Shown here: one piece after another, positions 20,559 to 30,020 of the stretch | Numbering within the stretch: the first letter of the stretch is position 1 | Layout: every line of letters begins with the position of its first letter | Source: Halomonas elongata DSM 2581 | GTDB lineage: Bacteria > Pseudomonadota > Gammaproteobacteria > Pseudomonadales > Halomonadaceae | Direction: 5' to 3' | Assembly: GCF_000196875.2 (NCBI RefSeq) | Contig: NC_014532.2 | Location: forward strand, 2,232,001-2,296,000 | DNA: 64,000 nt | Position numbers and translations under genes: made by a program | The notes under the pieces: generated by a model | Databases searched by the model: none | What the model was told of the DNA's origin: nothing | Seen by the model: the letters and a program-made list of their open reading frames with translations, nothing else

Positions 20559-23500
20559 TTACGACTCCCGGTAGGTTACATGTGTGCCAGCCGGTGTTGT
20601 CACCAGATGGCAGTGGACATCGACATTCTCCCCTAGCCGTTTCGCAATATCCTTATAGTTGCTCCTAGCATCCCTAGCATCAAGGTTACCTGAAGAGTTA
20701 TCTATTCTCATAAACTGATCCAGTCGATAGCGGTTCTCACAATAGGCCTGCCCTCGAGCGGAGCTACTTACACCATCATTCTCGCTGTCCTCGGCACCAG
20801 CATATTCACCATCCGCCGACATCCTGGCCACGGCCTTCTCGAACAATCGCTGGGCGGCGCTGCGACGATAAAGTCCATCGCGATGCCCCTGTTCGATCCA
20901 CTCCAGGCATTGGGCAATGGCGATCTGCTGCAGATCGATGGCATCGTCGTACTCGTCTCCCTTTATGTAGCTCCATAGGCTCGGCCGGGTGGCCAACACG
21001 TTCAGCAGTGGTCCCAAGGCTTCTGGAGGCAGGTGCTGCACCCAAGCAGAAAGTTGCGATGACAGCTCGGAGTTCCCTGAGGCATCGACAATGGCAAAGG
21101 CGATAACCCCAGCGCGGTCACTCTGGGTCAGCTGGTTGTAGAGTCGACGAATGCCGTCCCTGCCTCGAGCGGCCAACAGCCCCACGTCCAGCAACGTGGT
21201 AGTGGCCAGATAGGTCAGCTGACTGATGCTCTCGAAGGCATCCTGGTCGACCCAGTCGACGAAGCCATAGTCATTGTCGCGCAGGGCCTGGCCGATCATC
21301 ATCAGCCAGAGGTCCAGTTGCTGAAGGTCGAGTTCGACGGCGACCTTCCCGCCCACCGAGACGCCGGCGAATACCTTGGCCTTGGCATAGGCCACGAACC
21401 GGCCATTACGAAGCCCCAGCCGGAATCCGAGGTCGGCCCCGATGCCCAGGCCGACCTCCCCACCCAGCAGGGCCTGGCCGAGGGTGCGCCACTGATCCAG
21501 GTCACGGTGCTGTGTCTTGAGGCTGAGCCAATCCTGGTCGGCCAGCTGTGGCAGTTGACGGGTGATATCCTCGGGCGGCAGCCAGCGCATCTCACACTGG
21601 GACTGCAGCCCGAGCGTTGCCCCAGCGAAAGCCTTGAGGGTCGCCCCTTCGGCCTCTCGCTGCGCCCAATCGACGCCGGTCAACTGCAAGCCGTTCTCGT
21701 TGAACGCCAGGCCGGTTTCGGCACCCAAGGCCACGCTGGCACCGGCGAAGCCCTTGGCCACCAGCTCCATGCGGATGGAGTAGCATCCCATGCTGCGCCT
21801 TTCTCCATTACGGTTGGCCAGGATCGCGTAGAAGGGAACGGCCTCATCCTCCCCCGGAAGATGCAGGGTGCCCAGGCTGATTTCGCCACGGGCAAGGCTC
21901 CAGGTGCCCTTGACCTCCCACTGGAAGCCGGCCTTCACCCCAGCACCATGATCCTGCCCGGCCTGCCAGCCATCACCCTGGCTTTCCAGGGTTCCCTGCC
22001 GTTTTTTCTCGGCACCCAACTGTCCACCGCCGCTGCTCTCTACCTTGACGTCGAACAGCTCCAGACTGCCGTCGCGCTCGAGCAGCGTCAGTGATTCGTC
22101 GAAATCATGGGATAGCGCCTGATTCAGCTCCCCGTGAGGCATCCCGACCAGGCGCAGCATCTGCGCCTGAGCACTGGCGTCGAAGAGACGCAGAGTCTCG
22201 CGAGCCGGGCCGGTGAACAGCATGCGCTGCAGGGCCTCGCCCCATTGCGACTTGGCGTTGCCCTCCTGCAACGAGGCGACCTCATGGCCCTCATCGTCGA
22301 GATACTGAAAGAAGGCTTCGGGCCGGAAGAAACCAAGCCCCTCATCGAACCACTCGGCCCGCCGCTCGATCTTCTTGCAACCTTGACCTTCCATCCACTG
22401 AGACAAGGCGGTTTCAGGCGCTTCCCATAGCGTGGCAGGCAGCGCACCATCCGCCTCTAGCTGGCGGCCCAGTGCCCGTCGCTCGTCCTCACTCATGTCT
22501 CGCTGGAGCTGGTGCAGACTGAGATGGCTCAGTGCACGCGCCCCCTGCGGCGAGCTGAACTCGCGCAACGGGAAATCCTTGCGCACCAGCACGTCGATGC
22601 TCTGCTTCTCGTAGCCCAGCGCATGGCGTTGATCCTCGAGGTCGGCCTGCCAGAACAGCACACGCTGGGGCTGCATGGCCGCCACCGCCTGACGGGCCGT
22701 GGCGTAAAGCGCGTCGAGCTGTGAGGTCCGGCGCTCGAAGCGGCGCCGCTCCTGGGCGAAGAGGTGCATCGGCAAAGCGGCGTTGCCGGCGGTGGCGGTC
22801 GCCCACTCCTCCAGCCTGGCCTCGACGTCGTCGTAGATCTCCACCGCTTCCTTGAGCAGACGGTTGTAGTGATTGAAGGCATCGATGCCGGGATCGAGCC
22901 CCGCTCGCGAGGTCCTGAGTGCAGGATCCGCCAGCGCCCACTCGGGAGTCGCGATACCCAGCGTCGCCAGTGCCACGATACTGTCCCGATAGGCCTGGAG
23001 ATCTTCGCTCATCAGTTCGACGCGCTCGGAGAAGTAGTCGACGAGCGCCGTGCAGCGGGATGAGTCCTTGGGGGACATGCTTTCGCAGTCGGCGAGGAAG
23101 GCCTGGTATTCCTTGAGGGCTTCCTGAAGCGGCAGCAGCTCGCCAGGCTGATTCACGGAGATGGCGTCGCCCACGACCCTCGCTCGACAGCGGCGGTAGG
23201 TCTCCAGAGCCTCGGTGATATCGTCTTCCCAGGGCCCGTAATAGCGCCCCCCATCGATGACGTAGCCTTGCGCCTCTGCCCTTTCGCTACCCTTGCGATA
23301 GAGAGCATCCAGCTCCTCGACCAGCCGCGTTTCCTCGGGATGTTGCGCCCGCTCATGGAAGTAGACTGCCGAGACGATCAGTGGAGCCCCCCAGAACCAA
23401 GGATTCTCGGTCAGCCGTTCGTGCTCGGTCACGCGACGAGCGGCATCGACTTCGGTCTCTTCGGTAAGTTCGGCCAGGCGGCTCAATACATCACGGCAGT

Positions 23501-23918
23501 GCTGCCGCTCGGCCTCATCGAGGAAGTTTTCCGGGCGTGCCGGAAGAAAACACTCCATCAGGCCGGCATCGTCGTTCAAATGGATCTGCCGCGCTTCCGG
23601 ATCTTCCTCTTCGATCCACCCCGCCAATTCGTCCGCCGCCTCGTGCAATGACTCGGCGACGCTCTCCGTCAATAGCCAGAAGGTGCCGGTACCGGTCAGG
23701 TAGAGAATATCGGCCCAGGCATCGTCTTCACAGGGATGCGAGGTGGCATCCTGTATTTCTCCGCCTGCCGGGGGCGGTGGTTCGAAAAGCGGCAACTGAA
23801 GCACTTTGCACTCTAGAGACGAGGAGGCAGCGGAAGACTCCTCCGCGATCCAGTCACCGGGCTTGGGCCGACCGAACGAGTCCGCCGTTTGATCGTTATC
23901 GCTGATCACATCGTCCAT
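20559..23918 (-). CDS. Large VgrG-linked T6SS cargo effector candidate (VasX/BTH_I2691-like)
   Basis: This 1119-residue protein is encoded directly after a DUF4123 adaptor and vgrG, the usual place for a cargo effector. It has no signal peptide or PAAR motif. The N-terminal 600 residues are acidic and helical. A glycine-rich beta-like region (about 700-900: FAGASVALGAETGLAF, GGEVGLGIGADLGF, AKVFAGVSVGGKVAVELDL) is followed by QALRDNDYGFVDWVDQDAFESISQL. I associate these patterns with large VasX- or BTH_I2691-type T6SS proteins. The last 200 residues match no toxin I know. The start overlaps the adaptor gene by 13 bases. The effector role is inferred from context. Confidence 0.65.
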   Translation of the reverse strand: MDDVISDNDQTADSFGRPKPGDWIAEESSAASSSLECKVLQLPLFEPPPPAGGEIQDATSHPCEDDAWADILYLTGTGTFWLLTESVAESLHEAADELAGWIEEEDPEARQIHLNDDAGLMECFLPARPENFLDEAERQHCRDVLSRLAELTEETEVDAARRVTEHERLTENPWFWGAPLIVSAVYFHERAQHPEETRLVEELDALYRKGSERAEAQGYVIDGGRYYGPWEDDITEALETYRRCRARVVGDAISVNQPGELLPLQEALKEYQAFLADCESMSPKDSSRCTALVDYFSERVELMSEDLQAYRDSIVALATLGIATPEWALADPALRTSRAGLDPGIDAFNHYNRLLKEAVEIYDDVEARLEEWATATAGNAALPMHLFAQERRRFERRTSQLDALYATARQAVAAMQPQRVLFWQADLEDQRHALGYEKQSIDVLVRKDFPLREFSSPQGARALSHLSLHQLQRDMSEDERRALGRQLEADGALPATLWEAPETALSQWMEGQGCKKIERRAEWFDEGLGFFRPEAFFQYLDDEGHEVASLQEGNAKSQWGEALQRMLFTGPARETLRLFDASAQAQMLRLVGMPHGELNQALSHDFDESLTLLERDGSLELFDVKVESSGGGQLGAEKKRQGTLESQGDGWQAGQDHGAGVKAGFQWEVKGTWSLARGEISLGTLHLPGEDEAVPFYAILANRNGERRSMGCYSIRMELVAKGFAGASVALGAETGLAFNENGLQLTGVDWAQREAEGATLKAFAGATLGLQSQCEMRWLPPEDITRQLPQLADQDWLSLKTQHRDLDQWRTLGQALLGGEVGLGIGADLGFRLGLRNGRFVAYAKAKVFAGVSVGGKVAVELDLQQLDLWLMMIGQALRDNDYGFVDWVDQDAFESISQLTYLATTTLLDVGLLAARGRDGIRRLYNQLTQSDRAGVIAFAIVDASGNSELSSQLSAWVQHLPPEALGPLLNVLATRPSLWSYIKGDEYDDAIDLQQIAIAQCLEWIEQGHRDGLYRRSAAQRLFEKAVARMSADGEYAGAEDSENDGVSSSARGQAYCENRYRLDQFMRIDNSSGNLDARDARSNYKDIAKRLGENVDVHCHLVTTPAGTHVTYRES

Positions 23919-24778
23919 GCGTGCGTATCCCTATCCTGTGCCTGAAGCGTCCCCATCAGTTCGCGAAGGGCCTTGACCTTGCGCCAGGCCGGCTGGTTCT
24001 TGCCGAGTATCTCGCGGCTTTCCTCACGCTCGCGCCATTCCGCCCGCTGCACGTACGGCAGCAGGCTCTCCAGATGACGGGCCCGGGTGATGCCGTGGCG
24101 GTTGAGCATGGCCAGCCCCTCCAAGCAGGTGGCGTCGACCTCGTCCAGTCGAACCCCGAGCCGCTCAGCCAGGAACCAGGCCTGGGGCGCCACCTTCAGT
24201 GCCGCCTCCATGTCAGGCGTCAAGCGTAAAGGGGTGTCCGGGGCCTCACGGCTCTCGATGCTTTGCCAAACCTGCCAATGCCCCTGGGGTGTGGGGGTAG
24301 AGAGCTCGCCGAGCGGTGCGAGCATTCGAGCCAGCATCACGAGTTCGGCACTGCCCAATAGAGCCGTCAGCGCCACCGGATCCTGCAGATTGATCAACGA
24401 CTGGCCACCCTGAGGATCCGCCCACACGAACAGGCCCCGCAGATGCTCGACCAGATCGGAGAAGGTAACCGTCGAGGACGGCTGACAGCACCAGCCCAGA
24501 CGGCGCTCCCGGCACAATGCCTCACCGACACGCCAGGCATCACTATCGGCCTCGAGTCGTACGCACCAGGGGCTGGCCTCCAGCAGCGGGGAAAGCGGCG
24601 TGGCGGCAAAGAGCGGAACATGTTCCTGGGTGCCCTCGTGCCCCAGCAGCTCGCGGCAAGCCTCGGTAGCGCGGCGCTGATCGAGAACCAGCATGATGGG
24701 CCGGTCCGGCGCCAGCCAGGCCTCGGGCTCACCGCTGACTCGGGCCCGCTCGGGCAGTCGCGCTAGCCACCCAGACAT
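23906..24778 (-). CDS. DUF4123 T6SS effector adaptor
   Basis: This 290-residue protein carries a DUF4123 domain in its first 150 residues ([49 protein letters not shown]). DUF4123 proteins (Tap/TEC) load a specific effector onto its VgrG and usually lie between the two genes, as here. The ATG at 24778 follows GAGAGGATTGTCC and overlaps the vgrG stop by 16 bases; the longer upstream frame is not needed. It overlaps the effector gene as well, so the three are translationally linked. Confidence 0.85.
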   Translation of the reverse strand: MSGWLARLPERARVSGEPEAWLAPDRPIMLVLDQRRATEACRELLGHEGTQEHVPLFAATPLSPLLEASPWCVRLEADSDAWRVGEALCRERRLGWCCQPSSTVTFSDLVEHLRGLFVWADPQGGQSLINLQDPVALTALLGSAELVMLARMLAPLGELSTPTPQGHWQVWQSIESREAPDTPLRLTPDMEAALKVAPQAWFLAERLGVRLDEVDATCLEGLAMLNRHGITRARHLESLLPYVQRAEWREREESREILGKNQPAWRKVKALRELMGTLQAQDRDTHAWTM

Positions 24779-26844
24779 GGACAATCCTCTCGACTGCACT
24801 GGGTGTCGCTGATCTTGCCGCACAGGGGCATCAACGCCGCTTCCGCGAGCTGGTAGTCACGCAGTTTAGGTAGCGCAGTGGGGGCAATCGCCTCGTGCAC
24901 TTCCGGTTCGGCATGCCCCGGCAACAGCGGTGCCTGGGCGCCCTGCCCCGTGCCGCTGCCGGGACTGCCGCCGGCATTTACCTTCACGCCGGGGCCGTTG
25001 ACGGTGACACCGCCACCATCGATCTTGAGAAAACTGCCGCCGGCCTTGAGGGTCAGCTCGCTGCCTGCCTCCAGCACCACCTTCTGGCCGGCCTTGATGT
25101 GCAGTTCGCGGCCGCTTTCGGTGAGCCAGGCCTGGCCTGCGCTCAGATGCAGGCTGCCATCGATGGTCAGGTGCTGGGCGCCATCGCTTTTCTCGCGCCG
25201 TTCGCCATGCACGGTGAGGTGGTCGTCACGATCGAGTTCGCTCACCCGGTCGCGCTTGACGGCCAGGTGACTGTCGCGGCGGATTTCCTCGGTGCGGTCG
25301 TTCTCGGTGAGCAGCTCCAGGTCCTTCTGGGCGTGCACCCAGATCTGTTCCTGGTCGTGCTGGTCCTCGAAGCGCAGTTCGTTGAAGCCCTCGCCCTGGT
25401 GGGTCTGGGTACGCAGCACGGTGCGCGTCTTGTGCGCCGGCAGCTCATAGGGCGGCGTATTCACCGCGTGGTAGGTGCGTCCGGTAATGATCGGCTGGTC
25501 GGGGTCGCCTTCCAGGAAGGAGACGATCACCTCGTGGCCGATGCGCGGAATCGCCATCATGCCGTAGCCGCCGCCGGCCCAGCCCTGGCTGACGCGCAGC
25601 CAGGCACTGGCGGTTTCATTGGGCTCGGCATAGCGGTCCCAGGGGAACTGGCAGCGCACCCGGCCGTGGGCGTCGCAGTGAATCTCCTCGCCCTCGGGGC
25701 CCACCACGAAGGCCACCTGGGGGCCGTCGACCCGCGGCTTGGGCTCGGGCGCGGGCCGCCAGGCAGTGTCGTCCGGGGTCAGCGTCAGGGTGTTGTGGTA
25801 ACGGGTCATGCCGTCGGCCTGGACGGCGTCCTCGCCCAGTGCCTGGGGCTGTTCGCCCTGGTGGACCACCTTGACGACCTGCCAGCCGCGGTTGAGCTCG
25901 CTGACGTCGTGGTCGGCCAGGGTGAAGCGCGTGCCCGGGGCCAGCTCGGGCAGGTCGCTCTCGCCGGCCAGGGTCAGGGCGTCGTGGCGCAGGTGCTCCA
26001 GCCGGTGGCGGGTAAAGGCCTGGCCCGAGGCGTCGGCCTTGTAGCGGCCCGGGTAGTCGTAGTGTTCGTAGTCGCCCCGCTGGCTGTGCTGCTCCAGCCC
26101 GTCGCCCTGGCGCTCGTGCAGTTGCGCGTAGGCCGGGCGCTTGAAGCTGTAGTCCTTGAGCTGGGCCCGGGCCGGGCGCACCCGGGCGGTCTGGGTCAGC
26201 CGGCGCAGGTGACGCTGCGGCGCGGTGCCGCCGGCGCGATGGTGGTAGGGACGCTCGCCGAGCCCGGTGAGCACCTGGGGATCGTCGGCGAACACCAGCC
26301 GATGAGCACCGAGGTCGCCATCCTCGAACTCATGGAAGTAGAACAGCCCTTCCTCGGCGGCCAGGCGCTCGACGAACGCCAGGTCGGTCTCGCGGTACTG
26401 CACGCAGTACTCGCGCTCGGCGGGCTCGCGGGTCACCGCGAAGGCCACGTCGGTCAGGCCGCGTTCCTCACACAGGGTGTTGAGGATGGTCAGCGGCGAG
26501 ACGCGCTGGAAGATCCGCGAGTTCTGGCGCAACGAGAGCCGCCACAGCGAGGGGCGGATCACGACCTCGTAGTGGCTGCGCCGATGGCCGCGGTCGCCGC
26601 GACCGAACTCGGCGACGATGCCGTGAACCCGCCGCTGGGCCACGCCGTCCTGCCACACGGTGAGGCTCGCCGGGCGGTCGAGCAGCGCTTCCGGCGAGAG
26701 GTCGACGGCGCGGCTGGCAAAGCGCACATGAAGATGAAACGGCGACGACAGCGCCTCTTCATGGGTGAAGTCGACCACCGCCAGGTCGGCCTCACCGGCG
26801 CCGGTCAGGCTCAGGGTGAACTGCAGTCCGTTAGCCTGGGTCAT
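24763..26844 (-). CDS. vgrG: VgrG (TssI) spike protein
   Basis: This 693-residue VgrG forms the trimeric puncturing tip. The gp27-like base (about 1-370) includes [19 protein letters not shown] and [27 protein letters not shown]. The gp5 OB-fold follows ([52 protein letters not shown]), then a beta-helix needle with repeated short Val/Leu strands. After about residue 610 comes a 70-residue extension ending in a Cys-rich tail ([20 protein letters not shown]). No enzymatic domain is visible in it; it may dock the adaptor or effector. No PAAR gene was found nearby. Confidence 0.95.
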   Translation of the reverse strand: MTQANGLQFTLSLTGAGEADLAVVDFTHEEALSSPFHLHVRFASRAVDLSPEALLDRPASLTVWQDGVAQRRVHGIVAEFGRGDRGHRRSHYEVVIRPSLWRLSLRQNSRIFQRVSPLTILNTLCEERGLTDVAFAVTREPAEREYCVQYRETDLAFVERLAAEEGLFYFHEFEDGDLGAHRLVFADDPQVLTGLGERPYHHRAGGTAPQRHLRRLTQTARVRPARAQLKDYSFKRPAYAQLHERQGDGLEQHSQRGDYEHYDYPGRYKADASGQAFTRHRLEHLRHDALTLAGESDLPELAPGTRFTLADHDVSELNRGWQVVKVVHQGEQPQALGEDAVQADGMTRYHNTLTLTPDDTAWRPAPEPKPRVDGPQVAFVVGPEGEEIHCDAHGRVRCQFPWDRYAEPNETASAWLRVSQGWAGGGYGMMAIPRIGHEVIVSFLEGDPDQPIITGRTYHAVNTPPYELPAHKTRTVLRTQTHQGEGFNELRFEDQHDQEQIWVHAQKDLELLTENDRTEEIRRDSHLAVKRDRVSELDRDDHLTVHGERREKSDGAQHLTIDGSLHLSAGQAWLTESGRELHIKAGQKVVLEAGSELTLKAGGSFLKIDGGGVTVNGPGVKVNAGGSPGSGTGQGAQAPLLPGHAEPEVHEAIAPTALPKLRDYQLAEAALMPLCGKISDTQCSREDCPCLGG

Positions 26845-26943
26845 GGCATCCCTCCTGGAGGCCGAATCCGTTCCTGGGTTCGCCGACGCGGCATGGTCGG
26901 CAGGACAGGTAGGTTACGCGAGTACATCGCCGAGGCAAGTCGT

Positions 26944-27004
26944 CGGCGGCATGCGTAAGTGATCGCTTACAATACAGCCAAGCAAACACTTACACATGCC
27001 GCCG
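26944..27004. repeat. 18-bp inverted repeat upstream of vgrG
   Basis: GGCGGCATGCGTAAGTG (26945-26961) is mirrored by CACTTACACATGCCGCC (26987-27003), with one mismatch and a 25-base spacer. One extra outer pair extends the arms to 18 bases. It lies about 100 bases upstream of the vgrG ATG and overlaps the hairpin at 27000-27027. It could be an operator or part of a folded leader. Confidence 0.7.
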
Positions 27005-27027
27005 CCAGGGCCGGAACCCTGGCGGCG
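27000..27027 (-). terminator. Strong hairpin after hcp (attenuator or processing site)
   Basis: GCCGCCAGGG and CCCTGGCGGC form a perfect ten-pair stem, eleven with the flanking C-G, around a six-base CCGGAA loop, 58 bases after the hcp stop. On the minus strand it is not followed by a U-tract, so it may reduce read-through or protect the hcp mRNA 3' end rather than fully terminate. Confidence 0.55.
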
Positions 27028-27084
27028 AAAACGGTGCCCGCCGGGCGCGAGCATTGGCAGGGGCACCGCCTGTGGCGCGGCGTC

Positions 27085-27603
27085 TTAGCCTTCGATCGGG
27101 GCGCGCCAGTCGTCGGAACCGGAAGTGCCGGCGACGGTGTGCTCCCAGTCGATCTTGCGGTAGGCCAGGGAGACGTCCATCAGCTGAGTGAACTCGGCGC
27201 TGTTGGCGTCCTGAGCATGGGGCATGCGCAGGTTGATGTCGACGATGGTGGCATCGGTCAGGGCGGTGGTGAAGAAGTGCTCCTGCTTGCCTTCTACGGA
27301 GGTGCGGTACCACTTCAGCTCGACCGTGGGCAGCATCTCACCGGACGCCAGGGCGTTGTACAGCAGCGGCACGGCCTTGTTCAGGGCCACGGTGAAGATG
27401 AACGGCTTGTGAGCACGCTGACCGGACGGCTGACCGGACTGCGGATCCGTCGGCACAGTGACGATGTGCTTGAATTCCTGGACGAGCATCTCGTCTTCAT
27501 GGCCTTCGACGTAGATGTTGCCCACGGATTCGGGCGTGAAGGCGCCAGCGGTGATGTTGCCCTGAGTCTGGCCTTCGATGCTGATATAACATGGGGTTGG
27601 CAT
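27085..27603 (-). CDS. hcp: Hcp (TssD) tube protein
   Basis: Hcp (172 residues) stacks as hexamers to form the inner tube and is the secreted hallmark of a T6SS. The family pattern is clear: MPTPCYISIEGQTQGNITAGAF, a basic-aromatic VQEFKHIV, KPFIFTVALNKAVPLLYNAL and VELKWYR. It is not next to tssBC but heads the vgrG-effector module, with its own sigma-54-type promoter and enhancer palindromes upstream and a hairpin downstream. It is probably the most strongly expressed T6SS gene. Confidence 0.96.
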   Translation of the reverse strand: MPTPCYISIEGQTQGNITAGAFTPESVGNIYVEGHEDEMLVQEFKHIVTVPTDPQSGQPSGQRAHKPFIFTVALNKAVPLLYNALASGEMLPTVELKWYRTSVEGKQEHFFTTALTDATIVDINLRMPHAQDANSAEFTQLMDVSLAYRKIDWEHTVAGTSGSDDWRAPIEG

Positions 27604-27667
27604 GAGTCGCTTCCTTGACGATGAATTCGAAAAATCTTGCGCAAATGTCCAGCGGACACCCCATCCA

Positions 27668-27685
27668 AGGCACTTTATGTACCAA
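27668..27685 (-). promoter_or_regulatory. Sigma-54 (-24/-12) promoter of hcp
   Basis: On the minus strand TTGGTACATAAAGTGCCT fits the consensus TTGGCAC-N5-TTGC: GG (27683-27682) and GC (27671-27670) are separated by exactly ten bases. The expected start near 27658 gives a leader of about 55 bases to the hcp ATG. VasH is encoded downstream in the same locus. Confidence 0.68.
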
Positions 27686-27752
27686 AAACAAAAATATCCA
27701 ACTCAATCAAAGGGATACATGAAAACGGCACGGCATAACGTCAAGTGATCGA

Positions 27753-27805
27753 GCAAGAACTTGCCTGAAAGCGGGCAAGAAGTTGCCCGGCGGGCAAGAT
27801 CTTGC
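27753..27805. promoter_or_regulatory. Three enhancer-like palindromes upstream of hcp
   Basis: GCAAGAACTTGC (27753-27764), GCAAGAAGTTGC (27775-27786) and GCAAGATCTTGC (27794-27805) are near-identical 12-base palindromes. Their centres are 22 and 19 bases apart, about two helical turns. They lie about 95-150 bases upstream of the predicted sigma-54 start, the normal position for binding sites of an activator such as VasH. The set also precedes the lipoate-ligase gene end, which is oriented away from them. Confidence 0.68.
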
Positions 27806-27855
27806 CTGCCCCGCCCCTCTTGCTCCAGATGAATATCGAGATGCCTCGGGCCGGT

Positions 27856-28560
27856 TCAACTCGCCAAACGCAAACGCGTCATCAAGTCGGAGAGCGCTTC
27901 CTCGAGTTCCAGTTCGGGCACGGCCTGGCGCAGGGTGATATGGGCGTCCGGCTGGAATCGCTGCGGGTCGTCGACGACCTCCTGGAAGGCATTGACCACC
28001 TCGACCAGCATCGACGGTTCCCCATCGACCTGCATGGCACCATGCACCAGCAGCGCCATGTCGCGGCTACCCTTCACGCGGCGCCAGCGCTGGGCAGTGC
28101 CGACCAGCTTGCGGCCGGCGATGCGCACGTTGAAGCGACCATCGCAATAGGCACCGGCCACCTCGCCGAGATCCGCCTCGGCCACGCCCAGGGAGGCCAA
28201 CCAGTCACACCAGGGGTCGCCCAGGCGATGATAGCCCCACTCGAGATGCGCCGCCGAACTGCGTACCTCGCAGCGCACCACCAGAGCCAGGTTGACCACC
28301 ATCGGCCCCTGAGGCACCGGCGTACCTCCGGTGGCACGGAACAGCACCGGCCAGCCCTGCCCTTCCAGGCGTGACCGCGCCTCGTCAAAGCCTTCGAGAC
28401 GAGCGTGACGACGCGGCATCACCAGAGCCCGGTCATACGGCGACCATGCCAGGCACTCCAGATGGCTCTCGCCCCGACACACCGCCTCCAGCAACGCCTC
28501 TTCGGCGGCGAGGCCCTCTTGCACCGAGGGGCGGTACAGAACCGTGTCGCTCGTCATCAT
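27856..28560 (-). CDS. Lipoate-protein ligase A family protein
   Basis: This 234-residue protein has the BPL/LplA-like fold signatures RATGGTPVPQGPMVVNLAL (matching the RRxSGGGxVxHD-N motif) and GRKLVGTAQRW followed by LLVHGAMQV (matching GKKIxGSAQ). Enzymes of this class attach or transfer lipoate or octanoate to carrier lysines; some single-domain relatives are amidotransferases or scaffolds. Two adjacent Met codons (28560 and 28557) follow GGAGCG. It is separate from the T6SS operon and points toward hcp's promoter region. Substrate and exact activity are not known. Confidence 0.75.
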   Translation of the reverse strand: MMTSDTVLYRPSVQEGLAAEEALLEAVCRGESHLECLAWSPYDRALVMPRRHARLEGFDEARSRLEGQGWPVLFRATGGTPVPQGPMVVNLALVVRCEVRSSAAHLEWGYHRLGDPWCDWLASLGVAEADLGEVAGAYCDGRFNVRIAGRKLVGTAQRWRRVKGSRDMALLVHGAMQVDGEPSMLVEVVNAFQEVVDDPQRFQPDAHITLRQAVPELELEEALSDLMTRLRLAS

Positions 28561-28690
28561 ATCGCTCGCTCCAGGGTGAAGCGCCCAGCTTACGTCGTCG
28601 CTTGCATGTGGCGCCATCGTTCCACAGGCAAATTGCTGCTATCCGCAGGGTCCGAGCTCACCACCTTGGTCGAACCTCACCCCCCATGAC

Positions 28691-28706
28691 CTTTACGTTA
28701 ACGTAA
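28691..28706. promoter_or_regulatory. LiuR-type operator upstream of liuA
   Basis: TTTACGTTAACGTAAA is a perfect 16-base palindrome about 85 bases before the liuA ATG. It matches the MerR-family LiuR motif known for branched-chain amino acid degradation operons in gammaproteobacteria. ATGACC just before it could be the -35 element, with the palindrome in the long spacer typical of MerR promoters; the -10 element is unclear. No liuR gene lies beside it. Confidence 0.75.
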
Positions 28707-28788
28707 ACCTGTCTTAGTCTTGGCATCATCACCTCGATGAATGATCGGGTGCGCCTCGTGGCGCGCCATCAGACCAGCGGAGTTCACC

Positions 28789-29958
28789 ATGCACGCGCCC
28801 TACCAGCCCCTCGACTTCGGTCTCGATGACGAACTGAACATGCTGCGCGACCAGGTTCACGCCTTCGCCCGCGATGAGATCGCACCGCGCGCCGCCGAGA
28901 TCGACGCGAAAAACGAGTTCCCCGACGACCTCTGGCAGAAGTTCGGCGACATGGGCCTGCTCGGCATCACCGTGCCCGAGGAGGACGGCGGCAGCGGCAT
29001 GGGCTATCTCGCCCACTGCATCGCCATGGAAGAGATCTCGCGGGCCAGCGCCTCGGTGGCGCTCTCCTACGGCGCCCATTCCAACCTCTGCGTTAACCAG
29101 ATCAAGCTCAACGGCAATGCGCAGCAGAAAGCCAGGTACCTGCCCGGCCTGATCAGCGGGGAACACGTCGGGGCACTGGCCATGTCCGAGCCCGGCGCCG
29201 GTTCCGACGTGGTCTCCATGAAGCTCAAGGCCGAGAAGCGCGGTGACCGCTATGTGCTCAACGGCAACAAGATGTGGATCACCAACGGTCCCGATGCCGA
29301 CGTGCTGGTGGTCTACGCCAAGACCGACCCGGACGCCGGCTCCAAGGGCATTACCGCTTTCATCATCGAGAAAGGATTCGCCGGCTTTTCCACGGCACAG
29401 AAGCTCGACAAGCTGGGCATGCGCGGCTCCAACACCTGCGAGCTGGTGTTCGAGGACTGCGAAGTGCCCGAGGAGAACGTCCTCGGCGAGGTGAACAAGG
29501 GCGCCCGGGTGCTGATGAGCGGCCTCGACTTCGAGCGTACCGTGCTGGCCGCCGGACCGATCGGCATCATGCAGGCGGCCATGGACGTGGTGGTGCCCTA
29601 CCTTCACGAACGCAAGCAATTCGGCCAGTCCATCGGCGAGTTCCAGTTGGTGCAGGGCAAGGTGGCCGACATGTACACCACCCTGAATGCCTGCCGGGCC
29701 TATCTGTACGCCGTCGCCGGCGCCTGCGACCGTGGCCGCACCTCACGCAAGGATGCCGCCGGGGTGATCCTCTATTGCGCCGAAAAGGCCACCCAGATGG
29801 CACTCGACGCCATCCAGCTTCTCGGCGGCAACGGCTATATCAACGAATACCCCACCGGGCGATTGCTGCGCGACGCCAAGCTCTACGAGATCGGCGCCGG
29901 CACCAGCGAGATCCGCCGGATGTTGATCGGCCGCGAGATATTCAGCGAATCGGCGTAA
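28789..29958 (+). CDS. liuA: Isovaleryl-CoA dehydrogenase
   Basis: This 389-residue FAD acyl-CoA dehydrogenase oxidises isovaleryl-CoA to 3-methylcrotonyl-CoA in leucine breakdown. It has [13 protein letters not shown] (family signature 1), [19 protein letters not shown], and [13 protein letters not shown]...[18 protein letters not shown] (signature 2). The Glu in [14 protein letters not shown] corresponds to the IVD-specific catalytic base position rather than the MCAD one. The ATG at 28789 starts [10 protein letters not shown]; the frame opens 16 codons earlier without support. It is first in the liuABCDE operon, under the LiuR-type palindrome. Confidence 0.95.
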   Translation: MHAPYQPLDFGLDDELNMLRDQVHAFARDEIAPRAAEIDAKNEFPDDLWQKFGDMGLLGITVPEEDGGSGMGYLAHCIAMEEISRASASVALSYGAHSNLCVNQIKLNGNAQQKARYLPGLISGEHVGALAMSEPGAGSDVVSMKLKAEKRGDRYVLNGNKMWITNGPDADVLVVYAKTDPDAGSKGITAFIIEKGFAGFSTAQKLDKLGMRGSNTCELVFEDCEVPEENVLGEVNKGARVLMSGLDFERTVLAAGPIGIMQAAMDVVVPYLHERKQFGQSIGEFQLVQGKVADMYTTLNACRAYLYAVAGACDRGRTSRKDAAGVILYCAEKATQMALDAIQLLGGNGYINEYPTGRLLRDAKLYEIGAGTSEIRRMLIGREIFSESA

Positions 29959-30020
29959 CCCCAGCCACGAGTAACGAGCCACGGGCTACGAGCAGCTCGA
30001 AGCTCGTCAGAGGATATTCC

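Noticed and set aside
24895..26958. 687-codon open frame antisense to vgrG
   Set aside because: It is a high-GC shadow: low-complexity Gly/Ala/Val/His protein with no family features, fully opposite a certain VgrG.
29274..30020. Upstream extension of liuB through liuA
   Set aside because: Arg-rich out-of-frame reading of liuA; the ATG at 30021 with a ribosome site gives the normal protein.
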